From the NCBI RefSeq assembly GCF_902830275.1, contig NZ_CADESW010000033.1:1-47936 (forward strand): DNA of 47,936 nucleotides. The letters run 5' to 3'. The notes beneath the pieces were generated by a model. The model searched no databases. It saw nothing but the letters and a program-made list of their open reading frames with translations, and was not told where the DNA came from. Origin of the DNA: Burkholderia stagnalis. GTDB taxonomy: Bacteria; Pseudomonadota; Gammaproteobacteria; Burkholderiales; Burkholderiaceae. Shown in pieces: positions 8,097-16,866 of the stretch; position 1 is the stretch's first letter; each line of letters opens with the position of its first letter. The translations under genes were made by a program, and so were the position numbers.

Positions 8097-9467
8097 ATGT
8101 CCGCCATCGGAATCAAGCTGCGCCGGCTCGCGCGGCACAATTCGCTGCTCGGCATCATGCGCGCGTATGCGTATGCGGGGCTGGTCGGCGCCGGGCCGTG
8201 GATCTGGTCGATCGTCGGCATCCTGCTCGTCGGGCTGCTCGGCGCGTCGCCGCTGCTGCCGAACGCGATCGTGTCGGACTTCCAGGTGTCCGCGACCTAC
8301 CTGATCGCGGCGAGCCTGATCGTCACCGGCCCGATGCAGCTCACGCTCACCCGCTTCACGAGCGACCGCCTGTTCGACAAGCAGCTCGACGCGATCGTGC
8401 CGAACTTCACCGGCGCGCTGCTCGCGGTCACGGCCGGCGCGATCGTGCTCGGCCTGCTCGCCGCCGGCTTCGTGTTCGATGCGCAACGCGGGCTGTATCG
8501 CGCGCTGATGGTCACCGGCTTCGTGCTGTTGTGCGACATCTGGATCGCGAGCGTCTTCCTCGCGGGGCTCAAGCAATACAGCGGGATCCTGCGCGCGTTC
8601 TTCGTCGGCTACGCGGTGACGACCGTCGCGGCCGTCGCGCTCAAGCACTTCGGCCTCGAGGGGCTGCTGTACGGCTTCGTGCTCGGCCAAACGCTGCTGC
8701 TGCTGTTGCTGCTGACCCGTGTCTACGGCGGCTTCCCGGCGACGCGCGTGATCTCGTTCGACCTGTTCCGGCGCGTGCACCGCTATCCGACGCTGATACT
8801 GATCGGGCTGCTGTACAACGTCGGCATCTGGATCGACAAGATCATGTTCTGGTATTCGCCGGGCACCGGGCAGTCGGTGGTCGGGCCGCTGCACGCGTCG
8901 GTGATCTACGACATTCCGATCTTCCTCGCGTACCTCGCGATCACGCCGGGGATGGCGGTGTTCCTGCTGCGCGTCGAAACCGAGTTCGCGCGGCACTACG
9001 GCGCGTTCAACACCGCGATCCGCGAAGGCGGCTCGCTGCAGCAGATCGAATACGCGCACGACGCGATGGCGCAGTCGCTGCGCAGCGCGCTGTTCGACAT
9101 CGTCAAGGTGCAGACGCTGACCGTGCTCGTCGTGCTCGCGACCGGCCCGCTGCTGCTCGACGCGATGGGCATCTCGCGGCTCTACATGCCGCTGCTGTCG
9201 GTGCAGGTGATCGCGACCAGCCTGCAGATGGTGTTCCTCGCGATCATGAACAGCTTCATCTATCTCGACCGGCGGCGCCCGGCGCTCGTGCTGATCGCGG
9301 CGTTCTGCGTGCTGAACGGGTGCCTGACCGCGGCGACGCTCGCCGCCGGCCCGGTGTTCTACGGCTACGGCTTCGCGATTTCGCTGCTCGTGGTGGTGCT
9401 CGTCGGGCTCGGCTGGCTGGACCGCAAGCTCGACACGCTCGAATACGAGATCTTCATGCTGCAGTGA
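8097..9467 (+). CDS. pelG: PelG, multi-spanning Pel synthase/export subunit
   Basis: This 456-residue, very hydrophobic protein has about 12 predicted membrane helices and the typical N-terminal block AYAYAGLVGAGPWIWSI. It is the MATE/Wzx-like Pel component that, with PelD and PelE, recruits PelF and probably moves the chain across the inner membrane. A GAAGGAGC ribosome-binding site lies just before the ATG, 39 bases after the pelF stop. It is the last gene of the cluster and is followed by convergent minus-strand genes. I see no clear terminator in the 47-base gap. Confidence 0.93.
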   Translation: MSAIGIKLRRLARHNSLLGIMRAYAYAGLVGAGPWIWSIVGILLVGLLGASPLLPNAIVSDFQVSATYLIAASLIVTGPMQLTLTRFTSDRLFDKQLDAIVPNFTGALLAVTAGAIVLGLLAAGFVFDAQRGLYRALMVTGFVLLCDIWIASVFLAGLKQYSGILRAFFVGYAVTTVAAVALKHFGLEGLLYGFVLGQTLLLLLLLTRVYGGFPATRVISFDLFRRVHRYPTLILIGLLYNVGIWIDKIMFWYSPGTGQSVVGPLHASVIYDIPIFLAYLAITPGMAVFLLRVETEFARHYGAFNTAIREGGSLQQIEYAHDAMAQSLRSALFDIVKVQTLTVLVVLATGPLLLDAMGISRLYMPLLSVQVIATSLQMVFLAIMNSFIYLDRRRPALVLIAAFCVLNGCLTAATLAAGPVFYGYGFAISLLVVVLVGLGWLDRKLDTLEYEIFMLQ

Positions 9468-9514
9468 GCGGCGCGCCGTTCGCGCGCCATGCGTCGGGCA
9501 TCACGCATCACGCG

Positions 9515-10135
9515 TCACGCATCGATCGGCGGCATCGGCCCCTGCCCGCGAATCCACGCCCAGTTCGCGCGTTCGGCCATTTCCTTGTCGCCGCGGCTGT
9601 CGCCATACGCGAACAGCTTCTGCGGCGGGTGCTGGCCCCACCATGCGCCCAGCCGCACGACCTTCTGCGGCCCCCAGCAATTCTCGCCGTCGAGCCGGCC
9701 GGCGAACGCGCCGCGCTCGAACGCCAGCTGCGTGGCGAGCACCGCGTCGAAGCCGGCCGCCTGCGCCCACTTTTCCAGGTACAGCGACGGCGACGCGCTC
9801 ACCAGCACCAGCTCATGGCCCAGCGCGCGATGCGCGCGAACCCGCTCGAGCATCTCCGGGCGCACGAGCCGCGGCAGGTCCGCGTCGACGAAACGGCGCG
9901 CGAGCGCGTCGAGCGCGTCCTCGCGGATCGGCCCGAACGCGAACCACGCGAACTTCGCCTTCGCGTCGCCGCGCGAGATCCACCCCGCCTTCATCGCGAC
10001 GATCCACGGCAGCGCGCGCAGCCCCGCCCATGCGAAGCGCGGCGTGCCGATCGCATGGCGGACGAAATGGCGGAAGCTGTCGGACGTGGTGATGGTGCCG
10101 TCGAAATCGAATGCGGCGACGATGCGGTCGGTCAT
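9515..10135 (-). CDS. HAD-superfamily (IB) phosphatase, PgpC-like
   Basis: The product is 206 residues with the HAD nucleophile motif AFDFDGT (Asp10, Asp12), a motif II serine in VSASPS, and the acidic motif YGDSRGDKEM near the C-terminus. HAD-IB enzymes of this size hydrolyse small phosphomonoesters. The closest well-known relative by pattern is phosphatidylglycerophosphatase C, so a membrane-lipid or sugar-phosphate role is possible. The frame is open far upstream, but the start at 10135 gives the standard N-terminus just before the DxD motif. It converges on pelG and lies downstream of the tellurite operon, from which a 113-base gap separates it. Confidence 0.8.
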   Translation of the reverse strand: MTDRIVAAFDFDGTITTSDSFRHFVRHAIGTPRFAWAGLRALPWIVAMKAGWISRGDAKAKFAWFAFGPIREDALDALARRFVDADLPRLVRPEMLERVRAHRALGHELVLVSASPSLYLEKWAQAAGFDAVLATQLAFERGAFAGRLDGENCWGPQKVVRLGAWWGQHPPQKLFAYGDSRGDKEMAERANWAWIRGQGPMPPIDA

Positions 10136-10248
10136 GGAGAATCGGTCGGAATGCAATGGAATGCCCGGGAAGATAGCAGACTCGCGGCGGCGCGCCCATG
10201 CGCGGCGCGACGGCGGGCAGGCCGTCCCCCGCCCGTCGCCCGCTCCGC

Positions 10249-11091
10249 TCAGCCCTGCAGGCGCGCGGCGGCCGCCGCGGGCAGCACCACGTTCATCAGG
10301 TGATCGGCGCGCGACAGCAGGTCGGTCACGCGCTCGTCGAGCCTGCGCAGTTGCGCCGGCTGCATGCGGATCTGCTGCACCGCCTGCCCGACGATGTTGC
10401 GGCGGTCGAACAGCATGCGCTCGAGCCCCGCGTCGTCGGGCGCGCGCACCACGTCCGCGACCGCGCTCAACGCCGCGAGCACCACGACGAGGCTTTCTTC
10501 CGCGTGCCGGAGCTTTGCGGCCAGCTCCCCGGTCCGGCCCGGGAAGAAGCCGAGCGACTGCTTGAGCGCGCCGAGCGCCGCGCGGTAGTCGAGCTGCCCG
10601 GACGACGGCCGGAGCCAGCGTTCGAGCATGCCGGCCCTGCGTGTAGCCTGCGCGAGCAGGCCCGCCATCAGGTCGGCCGCGTCGAGTTCGTTGAATTCGC
10701 GCGTCGTCGCCGCGACGGCCTCGACGAGATTGCCGGCGCTTTCGAGCGCGCCGTCGCCGATCGTCGCCACGCTCGCGAGCCTGAGCGGCACCAGTTGCCG
10801 GATGTGCCGCTCGATGCGCGGCGCGTAGTCGGGATAGAGATTCGGGAAAGCGCGCTGCGCGGCGTCGAAGCACTGTTCCAGCAGCGGATGGTTCGCTTCG
10901 CCGAACAGCGCCTTGCCGGCCGCGGCGGCCGGCAAGGCGCGCGTGTCCCGCTCGGGGGCGGGACCGAAATCGAGCGCCTTCGGCTCGGGCCGGTCGGCCG
11001 GCGGCGCGCCGAACACGAGACGGCCCGGCACGCGCGCGGGCGCGCCGTCGTCGAAGTCGAGCGCCTTCGGCTCGTCAGGCGGGCCGGTCAT
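10249..11091 (-). CDS. Uncharacterised protein at end of tellurite operon
   Basis: This 280-residue protein is cytosolic in appearance, with no signal peptide or membrane helix until a mildly hydrophobic C-terminus. The first about 50 residues are proline/acidic-rich and carry the short motif EPKALDF twice (about 40 bases of coding sequence apart). From about residue 65 it is predicted to be all-helical, with long Leu/Ala/Arg heptads. I do not recognise the family. The start lies 36 bases after the terD stop, so it is probably the last gene of the telA-vWA-terC-terD operon and is likely a scaffold or partner of those proteins. Function is unknown. Confidence 0.7.
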   Translation of the reverse strand: MTGPPDEPKALDFDDGAPARVPGRLVFGAPPADRPEPKALDFGPAPERDTRALPAAAAGKALFGEANHPLLEQCFDAAQRAFPNLYPDYAPRIERHIRQLVPLRLASVATIGDGALESAGNLVEAVAATTREFNELDAADLMAGLLAQATRRAGMLERWLRPSSGQLDYRAALGALKQSLGFFPGRTGELAAKLRHAEESLVVVLAALSAVADVVRAPDDAGLERMLFDRRNIVGQAVQQIRMQPAQLRRLDERVTDLLSRADHLMNVVLPAAAAARLQG

Positions 11092-11127
11092 CGCCGCGTC
11101 CTGTCCGGCGCACCGGGCCGCGGCCCG

Positions 11128-11784
11128 TCAGACCACGCCGCCATAGGCCCGGACGAAATCGCCGAGGCCGCGGTTGTAGCCCGCGCCGACCGCCTTGAAC
11201 ATGAAGTGGCCGTCGCGCCGGTAGAAGCTGCCGACCTGCACCGACGTCTCCATCGAGAAATCCTCTTCGAGCGCGTACTGCGCGATCGCCGCGCCCGTCA
11301 CCTCGTCGGCGATCCGGATGTAGCTGTTGCGAACCTGCCCGAAGTTCTGGCGCCGCACGTCGGCCTGGTCGATCGTGACGACCACCGAGATTTCCTCGAT
11401 GTCCGTCGCGAGCTTCGTCGCGTCGATGAAGATCACCTCGTCGTCGCCGCCGCCGCTGCCGGTGCGGTTGTCGCCGCTATGGACGACGCCCAGGCACGTC
11501 GACGACGGCATCCCGCGCTTCGGGAAATCGTGGCCGGGCTGGATGAAGGTGTCGCTGCGGTCCATCGTGCGCACTTCGCTGTTGTAGAACACGAAGTGCT
11601 GATCCGAGATCAGCTTCGGATTGTTCTGCGCGTCGTACTTGCAGAGGAACACCGACACGTCGAGATCGAAATCCGTGCCCGTATCCGTCGCGTTCGCATC
11701 CCAGCCGAGGCCGATGCGGAATTTCTGCGTGCCGGGCGCCTCCTTCGACAGGTTGACGCGGCCGCCCTTCGACAAATTGATCAT
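11128..11784 (-). CDS. terD: TerD-family stress/tellurite resistance protein
   Basis: The product has 218 residues in the classical TerD form: it starts MINLSKGG, then has the calcium-binding acidic segment with TDFDLDVSVFL near residue 40 and SGGGDDE near 110. Family members (TerD, TerE, CABP) bind Ca2+ and are tied to tellurite resistance, phage inhibition and envelope stress. The ATG at 11784 has AGGAGAG about 7 bases upstream. The open frame extends 14 codons further upstream but without support. It is cytosolic and co-transcribed with the TerC-like and vWA genes. Confidence 0.93.
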   Translation of the reverse strand: MINLSKGGRVNLSKEAPGTQKFRIGLGWDANATDTGTDFDLDVSVFLCKYDAQNNPKLISDQHFVFYNSEVRTMDRSDTFIQPGHDFPKRGMPSSTCLGVVHSGDNRTGSGGGDDEVIFIDATKLATDIEEISVVVTIDQADVRRQNFGQVRNSYIRIADEVTGAAIAQYALEEDFSMETSVQVGSFYRRDGHFMFKAVGAGYNRGLGDFVRAYGGVV

Positions 11785-11874
11785 CTGAACCTCTCCTGCT
11801 GCAACCCGCCGGTCGCCGGCGGCCAAGCCGGGCTGCGTCCGGCAGCCCGTCGTCGCGATATCCGCGCAGCGGCG

Positions 11875-12891
11875 TTACTTGCCGGCCGCCTCGGCCCGCT
11901 CTTCCTTGCGCTGCGCGACGATCGACGACCACACCGCCGCGCCGATCATCGCCGCGCCGATCAGGCCCGTGATGACCTCCGGCACCTCGAGCTTGACGCC
12001 GAGGAACATGATGGCCGCCAGCGCGCCGATCGCCCAGAACGCGCCGTGCTCGAGATAGCGGTACTGCGCGAGCGTGCCCTTCTTCAGCAGCACGAGCGTC
12101 ATCTCCCGGATGTAGGCCGCGCCGACGCCCAGGCCGAGCGCGATCAGGAAGATGTTGTTCGACAGGGCGAACGCGCCGATCACGCCGTCGAAGCTGAACG
12201 ACGAATCGAGCACTTCGAGATACATGAAGCCCGCGACGCCTTCACGCACCACGCGCGTGCCGGTGTCCTCGCCGCCGATCAGGTCGCCGATGCCGTGCGC
12301 GATCACGAAGCTGATCACGCCGAACGCGCCCGCGAGCAGGAAGCTCACCTGCTCGGCCGACGGCACGTACAGCGACGCGATGATGACGATCGCGAGCGTG
12401 AGCGCGACCTCGAGCGCCGTGATCCGGCCAAGATGGCTCATCGGGCCTTCGAGGAAGCCGATCCAGTGCTCGTCCTTCCCGGTGTCGAGCATGAACTTGA
12501 AGAACACCATCAGCAGGAACGCGCCGCCGAACGCGGACACCTGGTGATGCGCGGAGGTGAGGATCGCCGCGTACTTTTCCGGTGCGTCGATCGCGAGCGT
12601 GAGCGCCTCCCACATGCCGATGTGGCCGATCACCGCGACGATCAGCAGCGGGAACACGAGCCGCATGCCGAACACCGCGACCGGCAGGCCGAACACCATG
12701 AAGCGGTTGCGCCACTTCTCCGACCAGTTCTTGAGCACCGACGCGTTGACCACCGCGTTGTCGAGCGACAGCGAAATCTCGAGCACGCACAGGACGGCGA
12801 CGATCAGCATGTCCTTGAAGCCGCCGAGCAGGTACGCCGCAACGAGCGCGAGTGCCGTCAGTGACAGCGGAATCTTGAAGTCTTTCAGCAT
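11875..12891 (-). CDS. TerC/DUF475-family integral membrane protein
   Basis: This 338-residue protein has about 9 hydrophobic helices and the signature ISLSLDNAVVNA near residue 45, with paired acidic residues in later helices (LDSSFSFDGV near residue 225). TerC/DUF475 proteins are inner-membrane metal-ion transport-like proteins. They work with TerD-type proteins in tellurite resistance and, in other bacteria, in manganese homeostasis. It lies between the vWA gene (49-base gap) and terD (90-base gap). I leave out the symbol because this is the DUF475 branch rather than classical TerC. Confidence 0.88.
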   Translation of the reverse strand: MLKDFKIPLSLTALALVAAYLLGGFKDMLIVAVLCVLEISLSLDNAVVNASVLKNWSEKWRNRFMVFGLPVAVFGMRLVFPLLIVAVIGHIGMWEALTLAIDAPEKYAAILTSAHHQVSAFGGAFLLMVFFKFMLDTGKDEHWIGFLEGPMSHLGRITALEVALTLAIVIIASLYVPSAEQVSFLLAGAFGVISFVIAHGIGDLIGGEDTGTRVVREGVAGFMYLEVLDSSFSFDGVIGAFALSNNIFLIALGLGVGAAYIREMTLVLLKKGTLAQYRYLEHGAFWAIGALAAIMFLGVKLEVPEVITGLIGAAMIGAAVWSSIVAQRKEERAEAAGK

Positions 12892-12940
12892 GATGGGATG
12901 TGACTCGGTTTGAAAAAAAAGAGGCTGTGCGGGCCCGCGC

Positions 12941-13693
12941 TCACTTCGCGCGCACCCAGTCGCAGAATTCCTGCGTGATCAGCTGTTCGTAGATCTGCTC
13001 GTCGGTCACGTCGAGCGATTCGAGATGCAGGAAGCCGACGTTCGGCATCGCGCCGGCCGTTTCGGCGAGGAAGTCGAATTCGCGCGGATCGCCGACGCCG
13101 ACCAGCGACCAGTACAGCGGGTAGTGCTGCGACTCCGTCAGCAGCTGGCGCACGCGCTTGCGATCGTGCTTCGGGTTCTGGCCGTCGGTGACGAACAGCA
13201 CCCAGGCCGGCAGGTGGCCGTTGGCCGGGGCCGGTGCGCTCGCCGGGGCAGGCGCGTCGCCGGCGCTGCCCGCGCTGCCGAACAGCCGGCTCAGGAAGCC
13301 GCGTTTCGCTTCGCGCTTCGGCTCCGGCGCGCGGAAGAAGAAGTCGACGATGTCGTTCATCACCGGCGCGTACTGCGTGCCGCCCCACTTCGTGATGTTG
13401 CCGTTCAGCACGTAGTCGGTGATGTAGGCGCCGTAGTTGTCCGGCGTCGCGGTCGGCAGCCGGTCGTAGCCCTCGGTGAAGGTCCACGTGTCGACTTCGC
13501 CGTTGTCGTCGAACTTCAGCGCGATGCCGAGGATCCGGTCGTGGGTTTCCTGGATCACGCCCGACTGGTAGAGCGCCTTCGCCGAGCCGGAGATGTCGAG
13601 CGCCGCGCCGACGCGCACGACGGGCGGCTTCAGCATCCGGCGTTTTTCGAGGACGATCGCGACCTTCGCCGCGCGTTTCTCAAGCGTAATCAT
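12941..13693 (-). CDS. vWA-domain protein, TerF/TerY-like
   Basis: The product is 250 residues and consists almost entirely of a von Willebrand A domain. The MIDAS motif DISGSAK is near residue 34, and FVTDGQN and SLVGVGDP are at the later metal-site positions. A proline/alanine-rich loop of about 45 residues is inserted near 130-170. Related vWA domains form the C-terminal half of TerF and stand alone as TerY in ter operons, where they act as metal-dependent interaction modules. The start is 10 bases after the telA stop, so translation is probably coupled. Confidence 0.85.
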   Translation of the reverse strand: MITLEKRAAKVAIVLEKRRMLKPPVVRVGAALDISGSAKALYQSGVIQETHDRILGIALKFDDNGEVDTWTFTEGYDRLPTATPDNYGAYITDYVLNGNITKWGGTQYAPVMNDIVDFFFRAPEPKREAKRGFLSRLFGSAGSAGDAPAPASAPAPANGHLPAWVLFVTDGQNPKHDRKRVRQLLTESQHYPLYWSLVGVGDPREFDFLAETAGAMPNVGFLHLESLDVTDEQIYEQLITQEFCDWVRAK

Positions 13694-13703
13694 GCGGTGT
13701 CCT

Positions 13704-14768
13704 TCAATGGTGCTTCGGAGCGAAACGTGTGATCAGGTCCTGTTCGAGCTGGCGCAGGCGCGGCGCGTCCTGGTCGCGCTGGCGCTTGCCTTCGGCGATG
13801 ATCCTCGTGACGTCGTCGAACGCGCCGAACAGCTGCTGCTGCGCGTATTCGAACGTGTCGGCCGAGATCACCGGGCGCTGGCCGAGCTTCGCGACTTCCT
13901 GCGCGTTCGCGCGGTTCAGGTCCGCCTGCGCGCGGATCGCCTCGTCGGCCGCGTCGTACGTCGCGTTCGCGAGCGCCGCCGCGCGCTTCGTGCCGAGCTG
14001 CTCGAGGTAGAGCGCGAATGCGTTGGTCCACGCGGGGATCAGCACCGTTCTGATCGTCATGAACTTCGACGTCAGCGTGCGCTTCTGGTCCTGCTCCATC
14101 CGGATCTGCGGCGCGAGCTGCTTCGACATCAGCATCGCGCGGTCGAGATCGTCGAGCTTGCTGCCGAGCGCGTCGGCCGTGCGCTGCACGTCGAGCAGCC
14201 GCTGCGCGGCGAACGCGTCGTCGGCCTGCTGCCGGCCGGCCGCGAGGCGCGCGCGCAGCGCGGCGAGCGCGGCTTCGCCGCGCGCCTTCGCCTGCGCGAG
14301 TTCCTGGTGCAGCGCGTAGTTGTCGTTGTACATCTGCTCGAGCGCGTCGATGCCGGCCTTCTGGCGCTGCGCGTGCTGTTCGAGCTCGGTGACGAGCGTG
14401 TCGATCCGCTTGCTGACCGATTCGTATTGCGACAGCAGCTTTTCCTTCGTCGAACGGAACAGCCGGGTGACTTGCGTGAGCAGCCCGCCCTTGTCGGCAC
14501 TGCGCGGGTCGAGGCCCTTGGCCGTTGCGATCAGTTCGTTGAGCTTGTCGCCGAACTGGTCCGCGTCGGACGCGCGCACGCTCGCGAGTATCTGCTGGGA
14601 GAACGCGGCGATGCGGGTGCCCTGCGCCGCGCCGAGCTGGTCGATTTCGTCGAGGGTGATCGGGTGCGTGGTGTCGGCCGCGAGCGGCATGACGACGGGA
14701 GACGAAGACGGGCCGGAAGGACGATCGCTGACCGCGTCGGATTTCTTGTCATCGAACAGCGGCTTCAT
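13704..14768 (-). CDS. telA: TelA/KlaA-family toxic-anion resistance protein
   Basis: This 354-residue protein belongs to the TelA family (Pfam TelA): a flexible first about 40 residues, then long alpha-helical coiled-coil segments (about 95-330). It contains the family core around PQIRMEQDQKR and a tail with a long basic/acidic helix. TelA proteins are cytosolic and associated with tellurite and nisin/envelope-stress tolerance. The ATG at 14768 gives the usual N-terminus; an upstream in-frame TTG at 14819 is possible but weaker. It is the first gene of a five-gene minus-strand operon, with a candidate promoter at 14872-14901. Confidence 0.88.
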   Translation of the reverse strand: MKPLFDDKKSDAVSDRPSGPSSSPVVMPLAADTTHPITLDEIDQLGAAQGTRIAAFSQQILASVRASDADQFGDKLNELIATAKGLDPRSADKGGLLTQVTRLFRSTKEKLLSQYESVSKRIDTLVTELEQHAQRQKAGIDALEQMYNDNYALHQELAQAKARGEAALAALRARLAAGRQQADDAFAAQRLLDVQRTADALGSKLDDLDRAMLMSKQLAPQIRMEQDQKRTLTSKFMTIRTVLIPAWTNAFALYLEQLGTKRAAALANATYDAADEAIRAQADLNRANAQEVAKLGQRPVISADTFEYAQQQLFGAFDDVTRIIAEGKRQRDQDAPRLRQLEQDLITRFAPKHH

Positions 14769-14871
14769 GTGGCTACCACGTTTCCTTTTCTGCTTCTGCT
14801 GCGGGTTGTCGTGCCCCAATGACAGGCATCCGCGATTTCCGGCCGTGCTCTCTCACGACGGCGGCAGACGG

Positions 14872-14901
14872 ACAATAAATGGGGTGAATGCTCTGCGTCA
14901 A
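14872..14901 (-). promoter_or_regulatory. Candidate sigma-70 promoter of the tellurite operon
   Basis: Read on the minus strand, TTGACG (14901-14896) and TATTGT (14877-14872) are 18 bases apart. They lie about 105 bases before the telA start. The -35 box matches 5 of 6 consensus positions and the -10 box 4 of 6. Confidence 0.5.
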
Positions 14902-15132
14902 GAGAATGCTTTCAATTTGCATTCGTTGGTGAAGTGGAACGTCGGGAACTGTGAAAGGCGTGGAAAATTCTTCCTATTGGGGGCAGACCTGTTGGGCTTG
15001 TGACAAGGGCGTGACGGTTGGTTGCGGCTTGCATGAATGAAAAGATATTGAAAGATGCGTGGGGGATGCGCTTCGATCTCACATTACGGATCGCTGACCG
15101 CGCGACGAGGCGTAACCGGGGGTCCGGCGCAC
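14902..15132. other. Gap between tellurite operon promoter and T6SS remnant
   Basis: Together with 14820-14901 this makes about 310 bases without a gene. The stretch is more AT-rich than its surroundings. I see no credible ORF or strong terminator for the T6SS module, although the decayed tla3 copy ends at its right border. Confidence 0.5.
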
Positions 15133-16466
15133 CTATTCCGAGTAACCCTGCGCCGCCGGCCGCGCATCGTGGCGACGCCCTCACCACGGCAGATAGGCGT
15201 TGTTCTCGCCGCGTGCGCGGAACCAGTCCTTGTCGGGGTCGATCGGGGTGAGTTTCGATGGCGGGACGATCACGACGGCAGTCGGATGATCCACGTCGGT
15301 CGTGCCGGCCACCAATACGCTCCCGCCCAGATGGTTCGCACGGCCGATCGCCAGCGCGACGTTCGTCAGCGCCGTGCCTGCGCCCATGTCACCGAGCAGC
15401 GCCGGGGTGTTGAAGCCTTCCCTCTCGGTGCCGTCGTCCGACGGCAATGCGTCGACCGCCTGAGACAGGACATCCACGCGCGCGGGCGCCTCGTCGCTTT
15501 GCCTGCCTGCGTCGTAGATCACATAGCTCACTGATGAAACGGCTACGCCGGCATTGCGTGCGGCGGCTTCGATGGCCGCCGTCCAGGCCTGCTTGCGGCG
15601 GCTTGCGCCGGGCTTCTCGGTGAAGGCGTCGGCGGCGCTTCGCGCCGTCTTGCCGATCCACGTCAGCGGTTCCCGGTCGGTCTTCAGGTTGGGGCCCGCG
15701 AGGAACAGCAGCGCCAGATTTTCGTTGGTCTGCTCGTCGTTCGGCGGGAAGCTCGGGGCGTCCCAGTTCATTACCCAGACGCTTTCCTGAGGATGTGCCT
15801 GCAGATAATCAAGCGCGGCATTCAACGACGCGAATCCGGCATTCGCTCCGCCGACATGCGCGCGAACGTCCGCTGGAACATTTCTGCTCCAAAGCTCCTT
15901 AGCGTCTTCATTCCCGATTTCGAAATAGCCCTTTATCTGATCGGCCAAATATCCGCTTGCCTCGCCAGCATCAAGTCGATTAGGGATGGCAAGCTCAACG
16001 CGAATACCGGCGAGCCCCCTCCACTTACCCACATTATCGGGAGATACGGTATAGAAATAATATGGATTTAAAACATATTTTCAGCAAACAAACCCAACAA
16101 TTTTTTTACATATTTCTTATAAAACCCGCGAAAAATTTCTTTCCCCCTGTTCCCATCCACAACAATAGAAATGGGTTGAGTCGAACTAAATTTCTGACGA
16201 TAGTTCCTTACCATGTCATCATTTTTGTTCGGCTGAACGAGCCCCATCGTCCACGGTAGCTGCCATTCGGTCGGGTAATCACGACGCTGTAGCCGATTAA
16301 GCCATTCAAGGCCGACTACTTGGGCAACAAAGGGCTTGGAAGATGTATCCGGGACTGGTTTCGCCGGCGTGGCGCTCACTTCGGCACGTGCTACCGAGCC
16401 CGACCAGATTGCCGTCAAGATGATTGCTGCGATCCCGATGCGCTTGGGGAAAATGAAACGATGCAT
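15133..16466 (-). pseudogene. Second tla3 (DUF2875) copy, frameshifted and with early stop
   Basis: The reading frame starts at 16466 with a signal-peptide-like N-terminus (MHRFIFPKR, hydrophobic run, Ala-x-Ala). It follows the intact tla3 closely through VGLEWL and LQRRDYPTEWQL, then hits TAA at 16068-16070. Homology resumes in another frame (YFYTV, KWRGLAGI) and continues to TGA at 15181-15183. Restoring one A in the AAAA run at 16078-16081 joins the two parts. Past the TGA, 15 further codons (GRRHDARP to GYSE) still match the tail of the intact gene and end in TAG at 15133. The repaired length would be about 444 residues, close to the 447 of the intact copy counted from 18210. Similarity to the intact copy is high: by my count about 56 of 65 residues match in one central block. 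It is therefore a recently decayed duplicate, unless the indel is a sequencing error. Confidence 0.85.
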
Positions 16467-16591
16467 GGATGTTCGAGGTTGAACAGAGGGCAGCGGGTAC
16501 CGTGCTAGCCGCATTGTCCCGTTGCCCTGTTGTCGGCGGAACCACATCGCACTATGCGCGGTGGAGTTCCTGACGGCGGTAATTCGGGTGC

Positions 16592-16855
16592 TTACTCCCG
16601 CCCGGAAGACGGCACACTCGAAATCAGCGTCGCCCCGCAGGAAGTCTTGTGGCCGTCGAACGCGGCAGGCTTCCCGTCGACGATGACTTGCGGGTCGCCT
16701 TCGGCAATGAAGCACGCCTGGTGGCCGGAGATCGGGCAGACACACATGTCGCCGAGCCGGGCGACCGGCCTGCCCATTACTTCGCTGACGGCACTGCCCG
16801 TCACGACCTTGCCGCCGTGGCTCGTCGCATCTCCAACTCGAATGATTCCGCGCAT
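16592..16855 (-). CDS. PAAR-domain T6SS spike-tip protein
   Basis: The product is a single 87-residue PAAR domain. It starts RGIIRVGDATSHGG and has the His/Cys metal-site residues in VCPISGHQACF and DGHKTSCGA. PAAR proteins cap the VgrG trimer, sharpening the T6SS needle and helping to load effectors. The gene starts 11 bases after the intact tla3 stop and ends 125 bases before the second, broken tla3. The order vgrG-tle3-tla3-PAAR resembles the Pseudomonas vgrG2b cluster as I recall it. Confidence 0.92.
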   Translation of the reverse strand: MRGIIRVGDATSHGGKVVTGSAVSEVMGRPVARLGDMCVCPISGHQACFIAEGDPQVIVDGKPAAFDGHKTSCGATLISSVPSSGRE

Positions 16856-16866
16856 AGGGCCAACGC

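Noticed and set aside
6372..9059. An 895-codon minus-strand open frame opposite pelF/pelG
   Set aside because: It is antisense shadow coding, rich in Arg, Asp and His repeats, with no recognisable domain.
6554..10303. A 1249-codon plus-strand open frame
   Set aside because: It overlaps pelF, pelG and the HAD gene in another frame. The product is arginine-rich and low in complexity, as expected for a shadow frame in high-GC DNA.
10198..12864. An 888-codon plus-strand open frame opposite the tellurite operon
   Set aside because: It is antisense to terD, terC and the unknown gene, all of which have recognisable families and ribosome-binding sites; the frame itself has none.
16068..16100. Programmed -1 frameshift in the second tla3 copy
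   Set aside because: Rereading one base would join the frames, but the local GCT GAA AAT context is not a classical X-XXY-YYZ slippery site and no strong downstream structure is evident. The separate nonsense codon at 15181 also argues for simple decay.
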